From the NCBI RefSeq assembly GCF_026745355.1, contig NC_079210.1:13367023-13431022 (forward strand): DNA of 64,000 nt, written 5' to 3'. Under the pieces are notes generated by a model that saw only the letters and a program-made list of their open reading frames with translations, had not been told where the DNA came from and made no database searches. Positions 47,227 to 58,800 of the stretch are shown here, one piece after another (the stretch's first letter is position 1; every line of letters starts with the position of its first letter). The position numbers and the translations under genes were made by a program. This DNA is from Beta vulgaris subsp. vulgaris. Its lineage: Eukaryota > Streptophyta > Magnoliopsida > Caryophyllales > Amaranthaceae.

Positions 47227-48592
47227 TGTTATTTCCCTAGGAACACTACAAGAGGGGGGGTGAATTGTAGGTGTAGAAATAAACGTAACTTTTTGCGGAA
47301 ATTAAAACTTAAACGAATAAACAAGCTAAAGGAACACAAGGGATTTTTACGAGGAAAAACTTCTTGGGCCCAACAAGAAGAAACAACCTCGACCACTAGG
47401 GATTTTAAACTCAACACTTTCACTAATTAGGCCAAACAACTCTGTTACAACCTAATTCTAACTCGAGCCACACCTTGAGTTCCTAAACTCAAGTTCCTGA
47501 ACCACTGTTCCCTTAACAGCAGTTCCTCTCAACTTCACTCGAAGTTTTCTCACACATACAAGCTTCACTCAAAGCCTTCTCTTACAGAACTTCACTCAAA
47601 GTTCCCTTACCCCAAAAACCAAAATACAATTGATCGAAATAAGCTTAGTGGAATTAGAGTAAGAAGGCAAAGAACAAATGGCTATTATGAGAGAATGAAG
47701 GCACTGACACTTAATAAGTTAAACTCACTTAATTACTTAGTCAGACACAATTTGGAACTTATCTAGACTTCTATATTTATAGTGTTAATCATGAAGAACG
47801 TGGGATTAATGTTAGAATACGTTTTAATCCATTTACCCATGATGTTCCTTCCCCTAAGGAACACGTTTTACATCATGTCCCATGATCCCATGAACTATAA
47901 ATGAACGTGGATAAAATGCAGCCATTACTCCTAATTAATAGGAGTTCCTTGAGCATTATCCGAAAATCAGTTTTTATAAACTCTTTTTATCTTTAAATCT
48001 GAATTTTTAATCTTTAAGAAAATAATATCTTTGAAATAAAATCTTTCTAACAACCGGATATTTATTTTCTTATTTTCCGAAAAATAAAATCTTTTCCAAA
48101 ACGATTTTCTTTTTAAAACTGATTTTATCATTTGAAATTAGAAATAACTAATTTCCTATAATCTAGGCATGACTTACTCCATTATTATCTTTAACCGTTA
48201 CACTATACACGCCTAAGTCTTGTTCCTTATAGTAGTTCAGTTCCTTTAACATATTTGCTAAGTGCCACTTAGTTTGTTCCTTACAAAGGAACAAACGCTC
48301 ATTCTCAAATATTTTGCCACAGTTCCTTACCATTCTTTCTTTGTTCCTTTACATTGGAACTAGAAAATAAAACGCCTAGCTTCTATTATTCTTGATCCAA
48401 TGCTTGCTCCAGTATCAACATAGAAACTTCTTTACTTAGCCTTTGAAATCCTCTCTTGACTTCTTCATTGACTTCGTATTCTCCCAGTTCCTTGCATTGA
48501 TACCTTAAACACCATACACTTAAATAATTCATTAGTTCACTACTTAGTTTGTTCCTTTGTTTCTTTGTCATTATCAAAACTAGGGTTCAACA
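47227..48592 (-). repeat. 5' LTR of the copia element (with promoter)
   Basis: Pairs with 37802-39162. A TATA-like CTATAAATATAG on the minus strand lies near 47772-47783, about 550 bp before the LTR end next to gag. It carries the same repeated AAGGAAC/GTTCCTT motifs as the other copy. Confidence 0.95.
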
Positions 48593-49562
48593 CACATGTT
48601 TGCTCAATCTTAGATATAGGTAAAACAATAAAAACTAATGTTTATACCTGCACAAAGTTATACAACACGCCAAATCAAATACTACTATTGATATCATAAA
48701 GTTACAGAACACAATTATAGAAATCTCCCACCAAAAATTTACTATCCAGAAACGTTCCTTGCAACTGTTTCAATACCCTGTACATTCATTTTCCTAAACT
48801 AAGCAATCTATGCAACATAAACAAACCAATACTCCTATAATATATATACTGTAATCTATAATATATATACTGTAATCTATTCATTTTCCTATAAGCAATC
48901 TATGCAACATATACTGTAATCTTCGACATGGTAATTGTTGACGTCAATCTTCAAATTAAATGCAAATATGCAATCCTCCATCTTCAAGCGGAAATTATAA
49001 ACAATTAATTAAGCACCTCTAAATTCTCATAGTGATTATTATAAACAACAAATAATATACACAATTATTATGTAAGATTATTTGTTATTATGTAAGATTA
49101 TTCAGTAATTCGACATGAAAATTAACATAATATTCATAATAAAAATGTAAAACAAAATTTAACAAATAATTAAAAAAAAACTAGCTCAAATTTCATCAAA
49201 ATGAACGATTCTAATGTTTCAACATCAATAAAAATCGAAGATTATAGATATAAACTTACCCAATTGACGCGAGAGATAGTGAGAGAGAGCGAAAATTTGG
49301 AGTTGCGAGTGTGGAGAGATGAGAGAGAAGGTCGGCTTTGAGTTTTTTTAGATTATGGAGGTTATAGTGTTTCCTCTTTTGTTACTAAATTAATGACTGG
49401 TAACAAATGAGGGGAATGGTTAACAAAAGAAACGGATTGGGTTTCCATTCCGGCCCAACCAAACAATGTGAAATGGATTCATTTAACCCAATCCGTTTCT
49501 GGGCCTATTTTTTCACAAACCAAACATGGGCATACCTATTTTTTCACAAACCAAACATGGGC
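48593..49562 (-). mobile_element. 5' part and right end of Harbinger copy A
   Basis: Collinear with 54215-55004 of copy B. It carries the N-terminal MNVQGIETVARNVS-like coding near 48740 and the same GCGAGAGATAGTGAGAGAGA leader near 49270. The terminus CACAAACCAAACATGGGC is present twice in tandem (ends at 49531 and 49562). About 145 bp near 48605-48750 is missing from copy B. Confidence 0.85.
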
Positions 49563-49871
49563 TATGCCCATGTTTGGTTGGAGTAAAGGAAAGGAAATGG
49601 AAAGGAATCCATTAAAGTAGGGGAATGGATTCAACTTAACCCATTCCATTCCCTTGTTTGGTTCACTGTAATTCTGTAATATAACAAGGATAATAGTAAA
49701 ACTAAAAAATCAGCCATGATAAAACATAATATTACTCCACAACTATTTTTCTAATATTTTTCTGCATTTAAGCTAGACATAGAGTTAGAACCCTTGAACC
49801 AAATTCGATTCTGGAAACATAGAATCTGTCATGATTAATTAGATTGTCTAAAGTTATAAAAAGAAAATACA

Positions 49872-52457
49872 TCATAAAGTTGATATAAAAGTTCTAGCTC
49901 TATTTTTTCCTAAGAGATCAAGAATGTATTGCTTCTTAAGATTCACCGGAGCTTGATAAAAAATTCTGAGCTTATGTTCATGTGCCATCAGAATTGTTGC
50001 TGCTTCCAAGGCTTCAGATGGAGAGACACCTTCTAACTTCATAACCTCCTCCAATATCTTGTTAACTTTTTTCATCCAATTGTTGTTCCCTTTCTTCAGC
50101 TTTTGACCACGTACTAGCCATGGTTGCAAGATTAGCACTGATGTTCTCGAAAATGGTGCTGAAATTTGTTGAGACACTATGAAGGGAAGCAACTAGTTGA
50201 TCACCTTCATATAATTTCTTCTGTCCCTTATCCTTAAAGTCCTTCAATTTCTTTGGTTTCTTCAAGGGAGTTGAAAGATCAACCTCTTTCTTCAATGGAC
50301 GCTTCCGACTTTGAGTTGTAGAAATGGCATCATCCTCCTCATCACTCTCTAGAGTTAATGGCTCCTTTTCAATCTCAGAATTCATGTTCTTGACTGCTCC
50401 ATAAAAAGACTCGCTCTTATCTCCTGTTGCTTTGTCTTTAGCATAGATTTCAGCAAGTATGTCATAGTGAGGAAAAGGTACTCCATACATTCCCTTCGCT
50501 CTTTTATGAGTCTGCATACAGAGAGGGCATTTACAGAGTTGCATTTGATAGATGCAGAAAGAAGCAAAGCGAGGGAAACAACACACAGCATAAACAAAGA
50601 AGAATAAAATTCCTTCCTGGCTAGGTTACCAGACTGAAAGCACTAGGATTAGATAGATGCAGATCAAAATGTCAGATCCAGCTGTTTCTAAGATTGTTCC
50701 ACGTTTTCTGGGGCAAACTGGAATAGCTAAATGCCCTGTTGCATAGATGTATCTTAATTCACTAGGTTGAGTTAAAGAAGCTTGAATCAGATTGGTTCCA
50801 AATAACATAGGTTCCCAGCAAACACCAACACTACAAGAGTCTCATACCTGCTAGCTAGCAATTCACAGTGTGGCCAACTTTTCAAAATACCTCAGAACTT
50901 TTATATTGCATCCATGTCTAAAAGATCTAGAAGTCATCATCAGGAAAGCCTACTGCTTCTGATCATATGAATTAAATCAATCAATCCCATCATATTTCTC
51001 TACTAATTTGTGCAAAGGAGTGACAGACAGTTGGTGCCTTTCTAGCAGAGTCAACCAAAACCACCTCTCTATGAATGCATTTGTGTAATGAAGTGCTAAT
51101 GCCCAGCCCAAACCTCCTATTTACTATACGTACAGCAGGAGAAGGAAGAGGGCAGGAAGTAATAAGTAGCTGCACTTATCTGTGATGAGTCACTAAGGGG
51201 GGATGTACTTGGTGTGAGAGAATATTACTTCATCATTTTAATTTTGGATGTTATTCTGGTTAAAGTGGTAGCAGCTATGCTGTCGCCTTCATCATTTTAT
51301 GGCAAATTCAACTGGAAGCAATTCATATACTCTAACTTTGATGGATACTAATACTGCTTCTGGTCATCAAATTTACTCAAAAGTCCAAATTAGAACCAGC
51401 CTTGTTAAGAGTTAATATTAGTCAAATGTACCTATAACCCTGTAGGCTATACTTCAAATTAGTTATTATTTGATTATATAGATGTAGTTGTTATGCCACC
51501 TGTACTTGGCAGGCCACTAAGGCACTATGTACTAGAACACCTACATGCTTGATGCATATAATGATGATGATGAAATAAGAGCATATGAGCAGCCTTCTCC
51601 TATGTGCCTTCTCCTAGATTGAAAAAATCTGATAATATTAAAATTCTTGTTTCTATATTAATCTTATTGTTTGAATGAATGAAGAAAAATGAATCATTAG
51701 AACATCTTAATTTTGTTACTCTTATTAATCTCAATTCTTCAAACTTGTAACAAACTTCTTTTTTAAAAAAAAGGAATCAAGATGAAGTAGAACACCACAT
51801 TTTTCTCTTGATAACAGAACATTATTACATGCAATCAAGATTTTTTAATACTCTGCTACTTGTTATATAATGATTTTACACATGTATATCATCAAACTTC
51901 ATGCTACTTGTTAGTGCTTCTGTAAAATAATGAGTGCTTATTGTCTGAATCAGATTAGTGTACTATGAGTCTAAAAGGATGAAGCTTTCCAATATAGGAG
52001 AAACTAGAAGAATCTGTGATGATGTTGTCTATCTACTGTGCACATTTTGTAAAAGTTTGCACAAGATAGCTTAAGTTAGTTCACATACCTTTGCCCATTC
52101 ATCGAACACTTTCTTTTCCACTTGCAACATCTTCTTCTCATCATCCCACCCAAATCCCGAAAGAGACAACATCTCTGCTAAGGCAGAGTATTTCTCCGAC
52201 CAATGCTTTATTCTTGACTCGATGTGTGGATCGGCTCTCAAACCACAATCAGGAAGCTCACGTTTAATCATCTCCTCTAGCTTATTCATATACCCACTTT
52301 TGAATCCACTTTCACCTTTCCACCTAGGATCACTAGCCAGCTCATGCAATGATTTTATGAGCACATTATCTTCCTGTACGGTCCAAAACCTTTTGTTTTT
52401 ACCTCTCCCTCTACTGCTGCCCTATTCACTAGCTTGACTTATTGTGTCAGAAACCAT
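49872..52457 (-). pseudogene. Harbinger ORF1, Myb/SANT-like DNA-binding protein (broken)
   Basis: Exon 1 (52457-52089) has a short N-terminus, then KNKRFWTVQEDNVLIKSLHE, DPRWKGESGFKSGYMNKLEE and ADPHIESRIKHWSEKYSALA. This is the Myb_DNA-bind_3-like trihelix of PIF ORF1 proteins, ending at a GT donor. Exon 2 starts at 50511 (THKRAKGMYGVPFPHYD), then a lysine-rich, NLS-like stretch and a C-terminal helical part ending IRA-like near 49872. TAG at 52422-52424 interrupts the N-terminus, and a frameshift near 50070 separates the last 55 codons. In active elements this protein helps the transposase bind the ends. Confidence 0.8.
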
Positions 52458-52852
52458 CCTATTTATGAAACCATTAGTATATAGTAAATTTCAGTATGCA
52501 GAATATATTTATAAACAGAATGTAAGCAACCATACTAAAAACAGTGGAGGGATATATAAAAACAGTGGAGGGATATATAAAAACAGAATATTTTTCTGTG
52601 TGCTTAGATAACAGCTTCATGAGAGTGTCCCTATTTATAATTACCTGCAGCTTAATGAGATCAGAATTCCATAGGAGCTTCCAAGCATAAAATGAAATTC
52701 AAGCATGTGAAAGTATAACAAAATTTCCATGAACTTATATTGCATTTTGAATCTACAGTCAAATACACACTAATCATTTATTATAAAATGACAAACCTAT
52801 GTTACTAGAAGAAAATAAAATGAAAAGAACTAAAAATGCTTACATTTACTTG

Positions 52853-54272
52853 CTAATGAGCATGCCGACCTCGTGCCCTCCATGCATTAAACATATCTTG
52901 TGCTAGTGTATTTCTAAATGTAGTTTAACGATCAGAAGTTGCAATATTCGTAATAAACTCAATTTCATCATCAGAATCATCAGACTCATCATCACTTTCA
53001 CTCTCTACTTCCTCTATATCGTCTGAAGGCATAACTCTCCTAATTAAGTTATGTATTAGACAACAAGCCATAACAATACGACCTGAGTCCGGATGGGAAA
53101 GAAAGAAGGGCTTCTAAGTATAGACCATCTTCCTTGAGTAATCCAAAAGTCCTTTCCATAAACATTCCTTGCCTTCGCGTGCTTCATATTAAAGTATTCC
53201 TCCGCACTTTCAGGTTGTCTATCACCCATTCTTTGAGGTGGTATCTTTGCCCTCTATAAGGTGCGAGAAATCCTCACAATTTGTATGCCCGCATCAACTA
53301 ATAATGTTACCTTCATGTTTGTCAAAAAAGAGAATTACTAGCTTATCTTACTACCTAAAATATGCCTACTATTAAAGACAAATCACTAACTTTTACTCGA
53401 GGTACCCTAAGCCATTTGGCCTAGAGAGGGCATTACGAAGGACAGAACATCATGAGCGGATCCTTCCAACCGGAAGAACATAAATAATTCCATATTGGGA
53501 GAGCATACACCCAATACGTTCATAGCAACAATATTTTTTCTTGTCCGATACTTCCCTTTTCTTGTGAAGACACCTTACATTAATGTAGGTGCCATCTAAT
53601 GCTCCTAGACAATTCTACAAGACATAAGAAAACCACATAACTCATTTGCACATGCAAATAATAAAATTAGCTAGGAAATTGGAATATATGAGGGACTAAT
53701 ACCTTGAATGGTTTCCAATTTTTATCTTCACAATCTTCGAGTAGTGGAGTGGGCTTATGAAGCAAGTGTTCATGCAACTTGAGGACGACCCTCAAACAAA
53801 GGTTAAATTATCGACTCACACTTTCCCCACTTCGAAGAAAGTAATGTCCAATTGACCTATTCTTTTTATGGTGAGCTAAAGTGTACAAAAACATAGCGAC
53901 TATCTTTGAAGTGACATATTTCTAGTCCCACTTAAGCCTCCGATATCTCTAAGCATCCACATATGACATTGAAGGTATGTCTATTGACACGAAGTTCGTT
54001 TTTACACTTTACATCACTCTCTCTTACTAGCATATTCAAAATTTTCAAACGTAATATTTTTCGATTCTTTTTTTTTCCTTCAATTGAGTGCACCTAATTG
54101 TCGTAACATTCATCATATACCAAACCCAATACATCTTCAAAATCACAATGACCATAATAAATACTAGTTGAAGTTGTTTTAGCCTTCTTGACCTTCCTAT
54201 AGATTTTATCAAGTCACACATGTTTGCTCCAGAAACGTTCCTTGCAACTGTTTCAATACCCTGTACATTCAT
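52853..54272 (-). pseudogene. Harbinger transposase, copy B (several frameshifts)
   Basis: Same family and layout as copy A but with the 5' start (MNVQGIETVARNVSGANMCD at 54272) and the C-terminus retained. The C-terminal exon has CCLIHNLIRRVMPSDDIEE, then an acidic run and TFRNTLAQDMFNAWRARG. Single-base losses relative to copy A shift the frame at several places (near 53945, 53915, 53440 and 53300). TAA at 52925-52927 falls before the C-terminal motif. The DDE motifs can still be traced on changing frames. Confidence 0.82.
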
Positions 54273-55094
54273 TTTCCTAAACTAAGCAATCTATGCAACA
54301 TAAACAAACCAATACTCCTATAATATATAGTAATCTATAATATATATACTGTAATCTATTCATTTTCCTATAAGCAATCTATGCAACATATCTGTAATCT
54401 TCGACATGGTATTGTTGACGTCAATTTTCAAATTAAATGCAAATATGCAATCCTCCATCTTCAAGCGGAAATTATAAACAATTAATTAAGCACCTCTAAA
54501 TTCTCATAGTGATTATTATAAACAACAAATAAATAACACAATTATTATGTAAGATTATTTGTTATTATGTAAGATTATTCAGTAATTCGACATGAAAATT
54601 AACATAATATTCAGAATAAAAATGTAAAACAAAATTTAACAAATAATTAAAAAAAACTAGCTCAAATTTCATCAAAATGAACGATTCTAATGTTTCAACA
54701 TCAATAAAAATCGAAGATTATAGATATAAACTTACCCAATTGACGCGAGAGATAGTGAGAGAGAGCGAAAATTTGGAGTTGCGAGTGTGGAGAGATGAGA
54801 GAGAAGGTCGGCTTTGAGTTTTTTTAGATTAGGGTTATGTTTCCTCTTTTGTTACTCCAAATTAATGACTGGTAACAAATGAGGGGAATGGGTTAACAAA
54901 AGAAACGGATTGGGTTTCCATTCCGGCCCAACCAAACAATGTGAAATGGATTCATTTAACCCAATCCATTTCTGGGCCTATTTTTTCACAAACCAAACAT
55001 GGGCTTAAAGGTAACGGTTATTATTTCCATTTCCCCTCCTTATCCAAATCCTTTCCATTGTGTTTACGTTTTCCATACCAAACACCCTCTAAAG

Positions 55095-55640
55095 GTAATA
55101 ATGCTCCTTTAATATTTAACAAAATTCGACTTGAACAAAATTCGACTCTTTAAGTTTCGAGCTCGAATAAACTTAAAAGAACCCAAGCCAAACAGACAAC
55201 GGTTCGAGTTCGGCTCGACAAATAAGGAGGCTTGGGCTCACTAGTCACTAATTATCGGTTTGGTCAAAGCTTGGTTCAAGACTTTAACGAGTCGAGCTGA
55301 GCTAAGCGAATCTCGGTCCGAAAGCTCGTGAACGAGCTCGATTATACATTTTATATAGAAAAATGATATATACACACACATAAATATATTAACCTAAATA
55401 TCACACAATAATAAGTTAATAGTTTCATTGATTAAAAGAAAACCTATAAATCTCAAATATTAAAAAAGGAAAAACAAAGAACATATATATGTAAAAACTA
55501 AAGGTAATGCTCGTCTAATATTTAACAAAACTCGACTTGAACAAAATTCGACTCGTTAAGTTTCGAGCTCGAATAAACTTAAAAGGACCCAAGCCAAACA
55601 AACAACGATTCGAGCTCGGCTCGACAAGTTAGGAGGCCTG
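55095..55640. repeat. about 135 bp direct repeat pair with CGAGCTCGAA motifs
   Basis: 55095-55230 and 55500-55640 both run from GGTAATGCTC through AATATTTAACAAAA, GTTTCGAGCTCGAATAAACT and CGGCTCGACAA to AGGAGGC. They bracket 270 bp that also contains GAGCTCG palindromes. Likely a relic of a non-autonomous DNA element. Lies within 750 bp upstream of the proteasome gene. Confidence 0.75.
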
Positions 55641-55650
55641 GAATGATATA

Positions 55651-55766
55651 CTCGGCATTTTTGCTTGTTCAAGGGGTCACTAATTGCTATAAATCTGGCA
55701 ATCTTGCTCTATTGAAAAGAAAAAGAAGAACACACTCGGCGATCTTTGCTTGTTCAAGGGGTCACT
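55651..55766 (+). repeat. duplicated 31-32 bp motif just upstream of the proteasome gene
   Basis: CTCGGCATTTTTGCTTGTTC at 55651 and CTCGGCGATCTTTGCTTGTT at 55735, each continuing AAGGGGTCACT. The two copies are 84 bp apart and end about 70 bp before the start codon, so they lie in the promoter or 5' UTR. Confidence 0.85.
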
Positions 55767-55837
55767 CTTTTACAGAAAAGCGCAAACCTCAGCCTCTCTC
55801 TCCATTTTGCTCCGTGTTTCTGTCTAATTAATCTGCA

Positions 55838-58800
55838 ATGGGGGACAGTCAATACTCATTTTCTCTCACCACTTTCAGGTACTTATTACTTGTTCACTAA
55901 TTCATCCATCCATTGCGAAGAACTCAGTGGGTTAATTTTTGCTGTATTTTTATCTAACATTTTGATCTTCAAATGGTGTTATGAAACAGTCCTTCGGGTA
56001 AACTGGTGCAGATCGAGCACGCTTTAACTGCTGTTGGTTCTGGCCAGACTTCACTCGGCATCAAAGGTACTTCAATCAAGTCTTTGTTTTTGTTGAATTA
56101 GTTTGTGGTTTTGGCAATTTAAAGATGTGATCTTCATGTGTTTGAAGCAATTTGGTTGCGAAGTTCCAAATTCGGAGCTATTGGGTGGAGATTATGTCAT
56201 AGAGGAATTCTTTTGTTGTGAGTTGTTGCAGTTTATGTCATTAGGGGAAAAAATTATATTCTGTTTTTTGCGGGTTGTTTGCGAAGGTTGAAGGAAGGCT
56301 TGATTGCTGAAGTGTGGAGGTTTTGTTTTTGGCATTTTTGGTGGTGCATTTGGAAAGAAAAAAACCAACAGATTTTCAAGGGTGTTGCAGAGTTCGAAAT
56401 TCTTTTTCTTGACATTCGTATAACTGGAGGCGAGTAGTCCAACATTAGGTTCTTAACGATACTTGTTTTTTTTTTCTTTTAAATGATTTTGCAGATAAGA
56501 ATCATAAGATGTTACATGATATAGAAGATTGTCATCAAATGTCTGACCTATGTTGTTCCTACATGGGCAATACACCCTTGGTGTAATATCTAACATGTCT
56601 ATTTTGTCGAACAAATTAACAAAAAGATTTAGATCACCTTTGATTCACTATTTTCGGGCTTCAAGAAGTGATTCAATTACCAATTTCCTTTCTTCTTGTT
56701 TGGTTCGACTCCTCATTAATCCATTATTATTACTTGATGATAATGTATTCCACCAATTTGTTATCTTCTCCTCTTCCTCAAGTTACAAAATCCATTACTT
56801 GGTGTTGGTGGTGATGGTTACCATTCGTTTCCATCCCTTGGCTTCAACCATATACTCAATAGAAGTTACCATTTTTCTTACCATTCCCTTCATCTATTTG
56901 TTTTCATTCCCTTTCCATTCCATACTTGAACCAAATGACTCCTCATTCCACATATTTTGTACCCAAACAAGCTTTTATAGCAAACAATTGTTTTCATAAT
57001 CCGTCAGGATAAAGAGGAACACTCTTAAATTTGAAACCAACTCCCAACAGAAGAAGACTCTGCTGGACCTTAATGCTGATTTAAGGTTTTAAGAGAACCT
57101 TTTATGCTTCAATAGTTCAATGTGTAGTCATGAGTTTGTATCAGGCATCACTTTTGAATGCCTCCGATTGGTAGTGTTAGATGAGAATATTAGCTTTCAT
57201 TTAAGTTTAAGTCATGCATATTGGAGTTGAAATGAAGACACTTTTAAAAGATTTTTCCAACAACTCCTCAAATTAGCACCCAGACTAATGATGAGAGTCT
57301 AGTGAGTTCTCTCATATAACCGAGGTATTACATTTAGATAATAGGATGTCTGTTTGATTTTCTTTAATCATATCCTCTTTTATAAAACATGAAATTTTAA
57401 TGAGATGAACGTCCCAAAGAAATTGTTTAGTCTCAGTGATTAAAATGGCGCAAGTTTGGAAAAAAAAGTTATTTTAATTCGATCCCAAATCCAAGTTTTA
57501 TGAGCTGAATCCATTGCTCTTCTTTAATTTTTTTTAAAAAGAGGGAAGGGGATAATTTATTTTATCTCTAATCATTAGTAGTCCCTTTCCATATCCCAAC
57601 TAGATGAAAAGAAGTTTCTAATTCTCACGGTTTGTGGTTTTTAATATTCGGAAAACAGAATAATTTCTACACTTCAATTATAGCTGAATGAGACAGGCTA
57701 ATTATGTATCGATTTCTTCGTTCCAATTCATTCAACTCATGAGTTATGTTTTCTTTCTATAAAGTAGGATTTTGAGTATTTTTAGTCTGCTTGAACTTTG
57801 AAGCATACAATATTTAAGGATATACTGTCTTGTCTGGTGGTTGCAGCTGCTAATGGTGTTGTTATCGCTACTGAGAAGAAACTTCCTTCAATCCTTGTTG
57901 ATGAAGCATCTGTAAGTAGTGGTTAACGTGTAAAATCTTTCAATTTATTTCATGCTCATGTTGTTTGATATGGTCTATAGATCATTCCAGTTTGTATCAG
58001 CATGAAAGGTATTGCCTGACTTCTGTATTTCTTCAAAGGTCTTATCATCTAAAGAAAAGTTTTGGTCTCAGATGACCCAAATTTGGTGTTTGTTTCATAT
58101 TGTACTTGGTCAATCTGATTAATTCTTTCCGAGCTGTGAAATTGGTAGATTTAAATGAGTAGTGTGTACGAGTCCTTTATTGCCTGACCTGTGTTTTCCT
58201 TCAAAGGTCTTGTCACCTAAAGAAAAGTTTTGGTCTCAAATGACCCTGATTCGGTGTTCGTTTCATATTGTACTTGGTCAATATGATTAATTCTTTCCCA
58301 GCTGTGAAATTGGTAGCTTTAGATGAGTAGTGTGTACCAGTCCTTTATTGACCTGGAAAGTGGATGAAGACTCTGTTACCCGGACTCGGCAAATTTTGCC
58401 AAATACCGGTGTCGGTACGACACGACACCGACACCGGTACGAAATCCGTGTCAGATCCGGAAAGTATCACTCGGACACGACCAACCCTAGATTCAGACCC
58501 TAGAGTTCGAATGATAAGAATAAAAGAGAAGAAGAAAACTCTTGAAAAACGTCATATTTAGGTTACTTAGATCTAGGGTTTGTAACTTTACATCTGAAAA
58601 TTGAAGAACTAAATGTAGATGGAAGAGGACAAATACTTAGGGCTTTAAGTTGTCATTGAGAGGCGAGTAGATTCATGGTGGTTTCGTGGTGTTGAGAGAA
58701 GCTTCCGGTGGCTTTCATGGTGGCTGCATGGTGGCTACCCGTCTAGGGTCTCTCAGATCAGTTTGTCTTTTGTTTTGGGCTTCTGGCTTATGGTTGGCTG

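Larger units (their letters stand above)
37802..48592 (-). mobile_element. Sirevirus-like Ty1/copia retrotransposon, 10.8 kb, inserted in Harbinger copy A
   Basis: Two LTRs (37802-39162, 1361 bp; 47227-48592, 1366 bp) with TG...CA ends, and the exact 5 bp duplication CACAT at 37797-37801 and 48593-48597. The second Harbinger copy near 54215-54235 shows the empty site with a single CACAT. Transcription order on the minus strand: 5' LTR, primer-binding site, gag, protease, integrase, reverse transcriptase, RNase H, env-like region, polypurine tract, 3' LTR. The integrase-before-RT order marks Ty1/copia. The long 3' region after pol and the zinc-knuckle gag suggest the Sirevirus lineage. Several frameshifts make it non-autonomous. 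Confidence 0.95.
49566..55004 (-). mobile_element. PIF/Harbinger transposon copy B, 5.4 kb, both ORFs present but broken
   Basis: The left terminus GCCCATGTTTGGTTGG and the right terminus CACAAACCAAACATGGGC (ending 55004) are inverted. Flanking triplets are TAT and TTA, not identical. Inside, on the minus strand, lie the transposase (54272-52853) and then the Myb/SANT-like ORF1 (52457-49872), the two-gene set of PIF/Harbinger. It abuts copy A with only 3 bp (49563-49565) between the termini. Confidence 0.85.

Noticed and set aside
56550..56999. 149-codon ORF downstream of PAB1 exon 2
   Set aside because: It lies in intron 2 and is F/S/I-rich. The stretch around 56700-56940 may be a MITE relic (GTTTGGTTC...GAACCAAAT), but ends and duplication were not clear.
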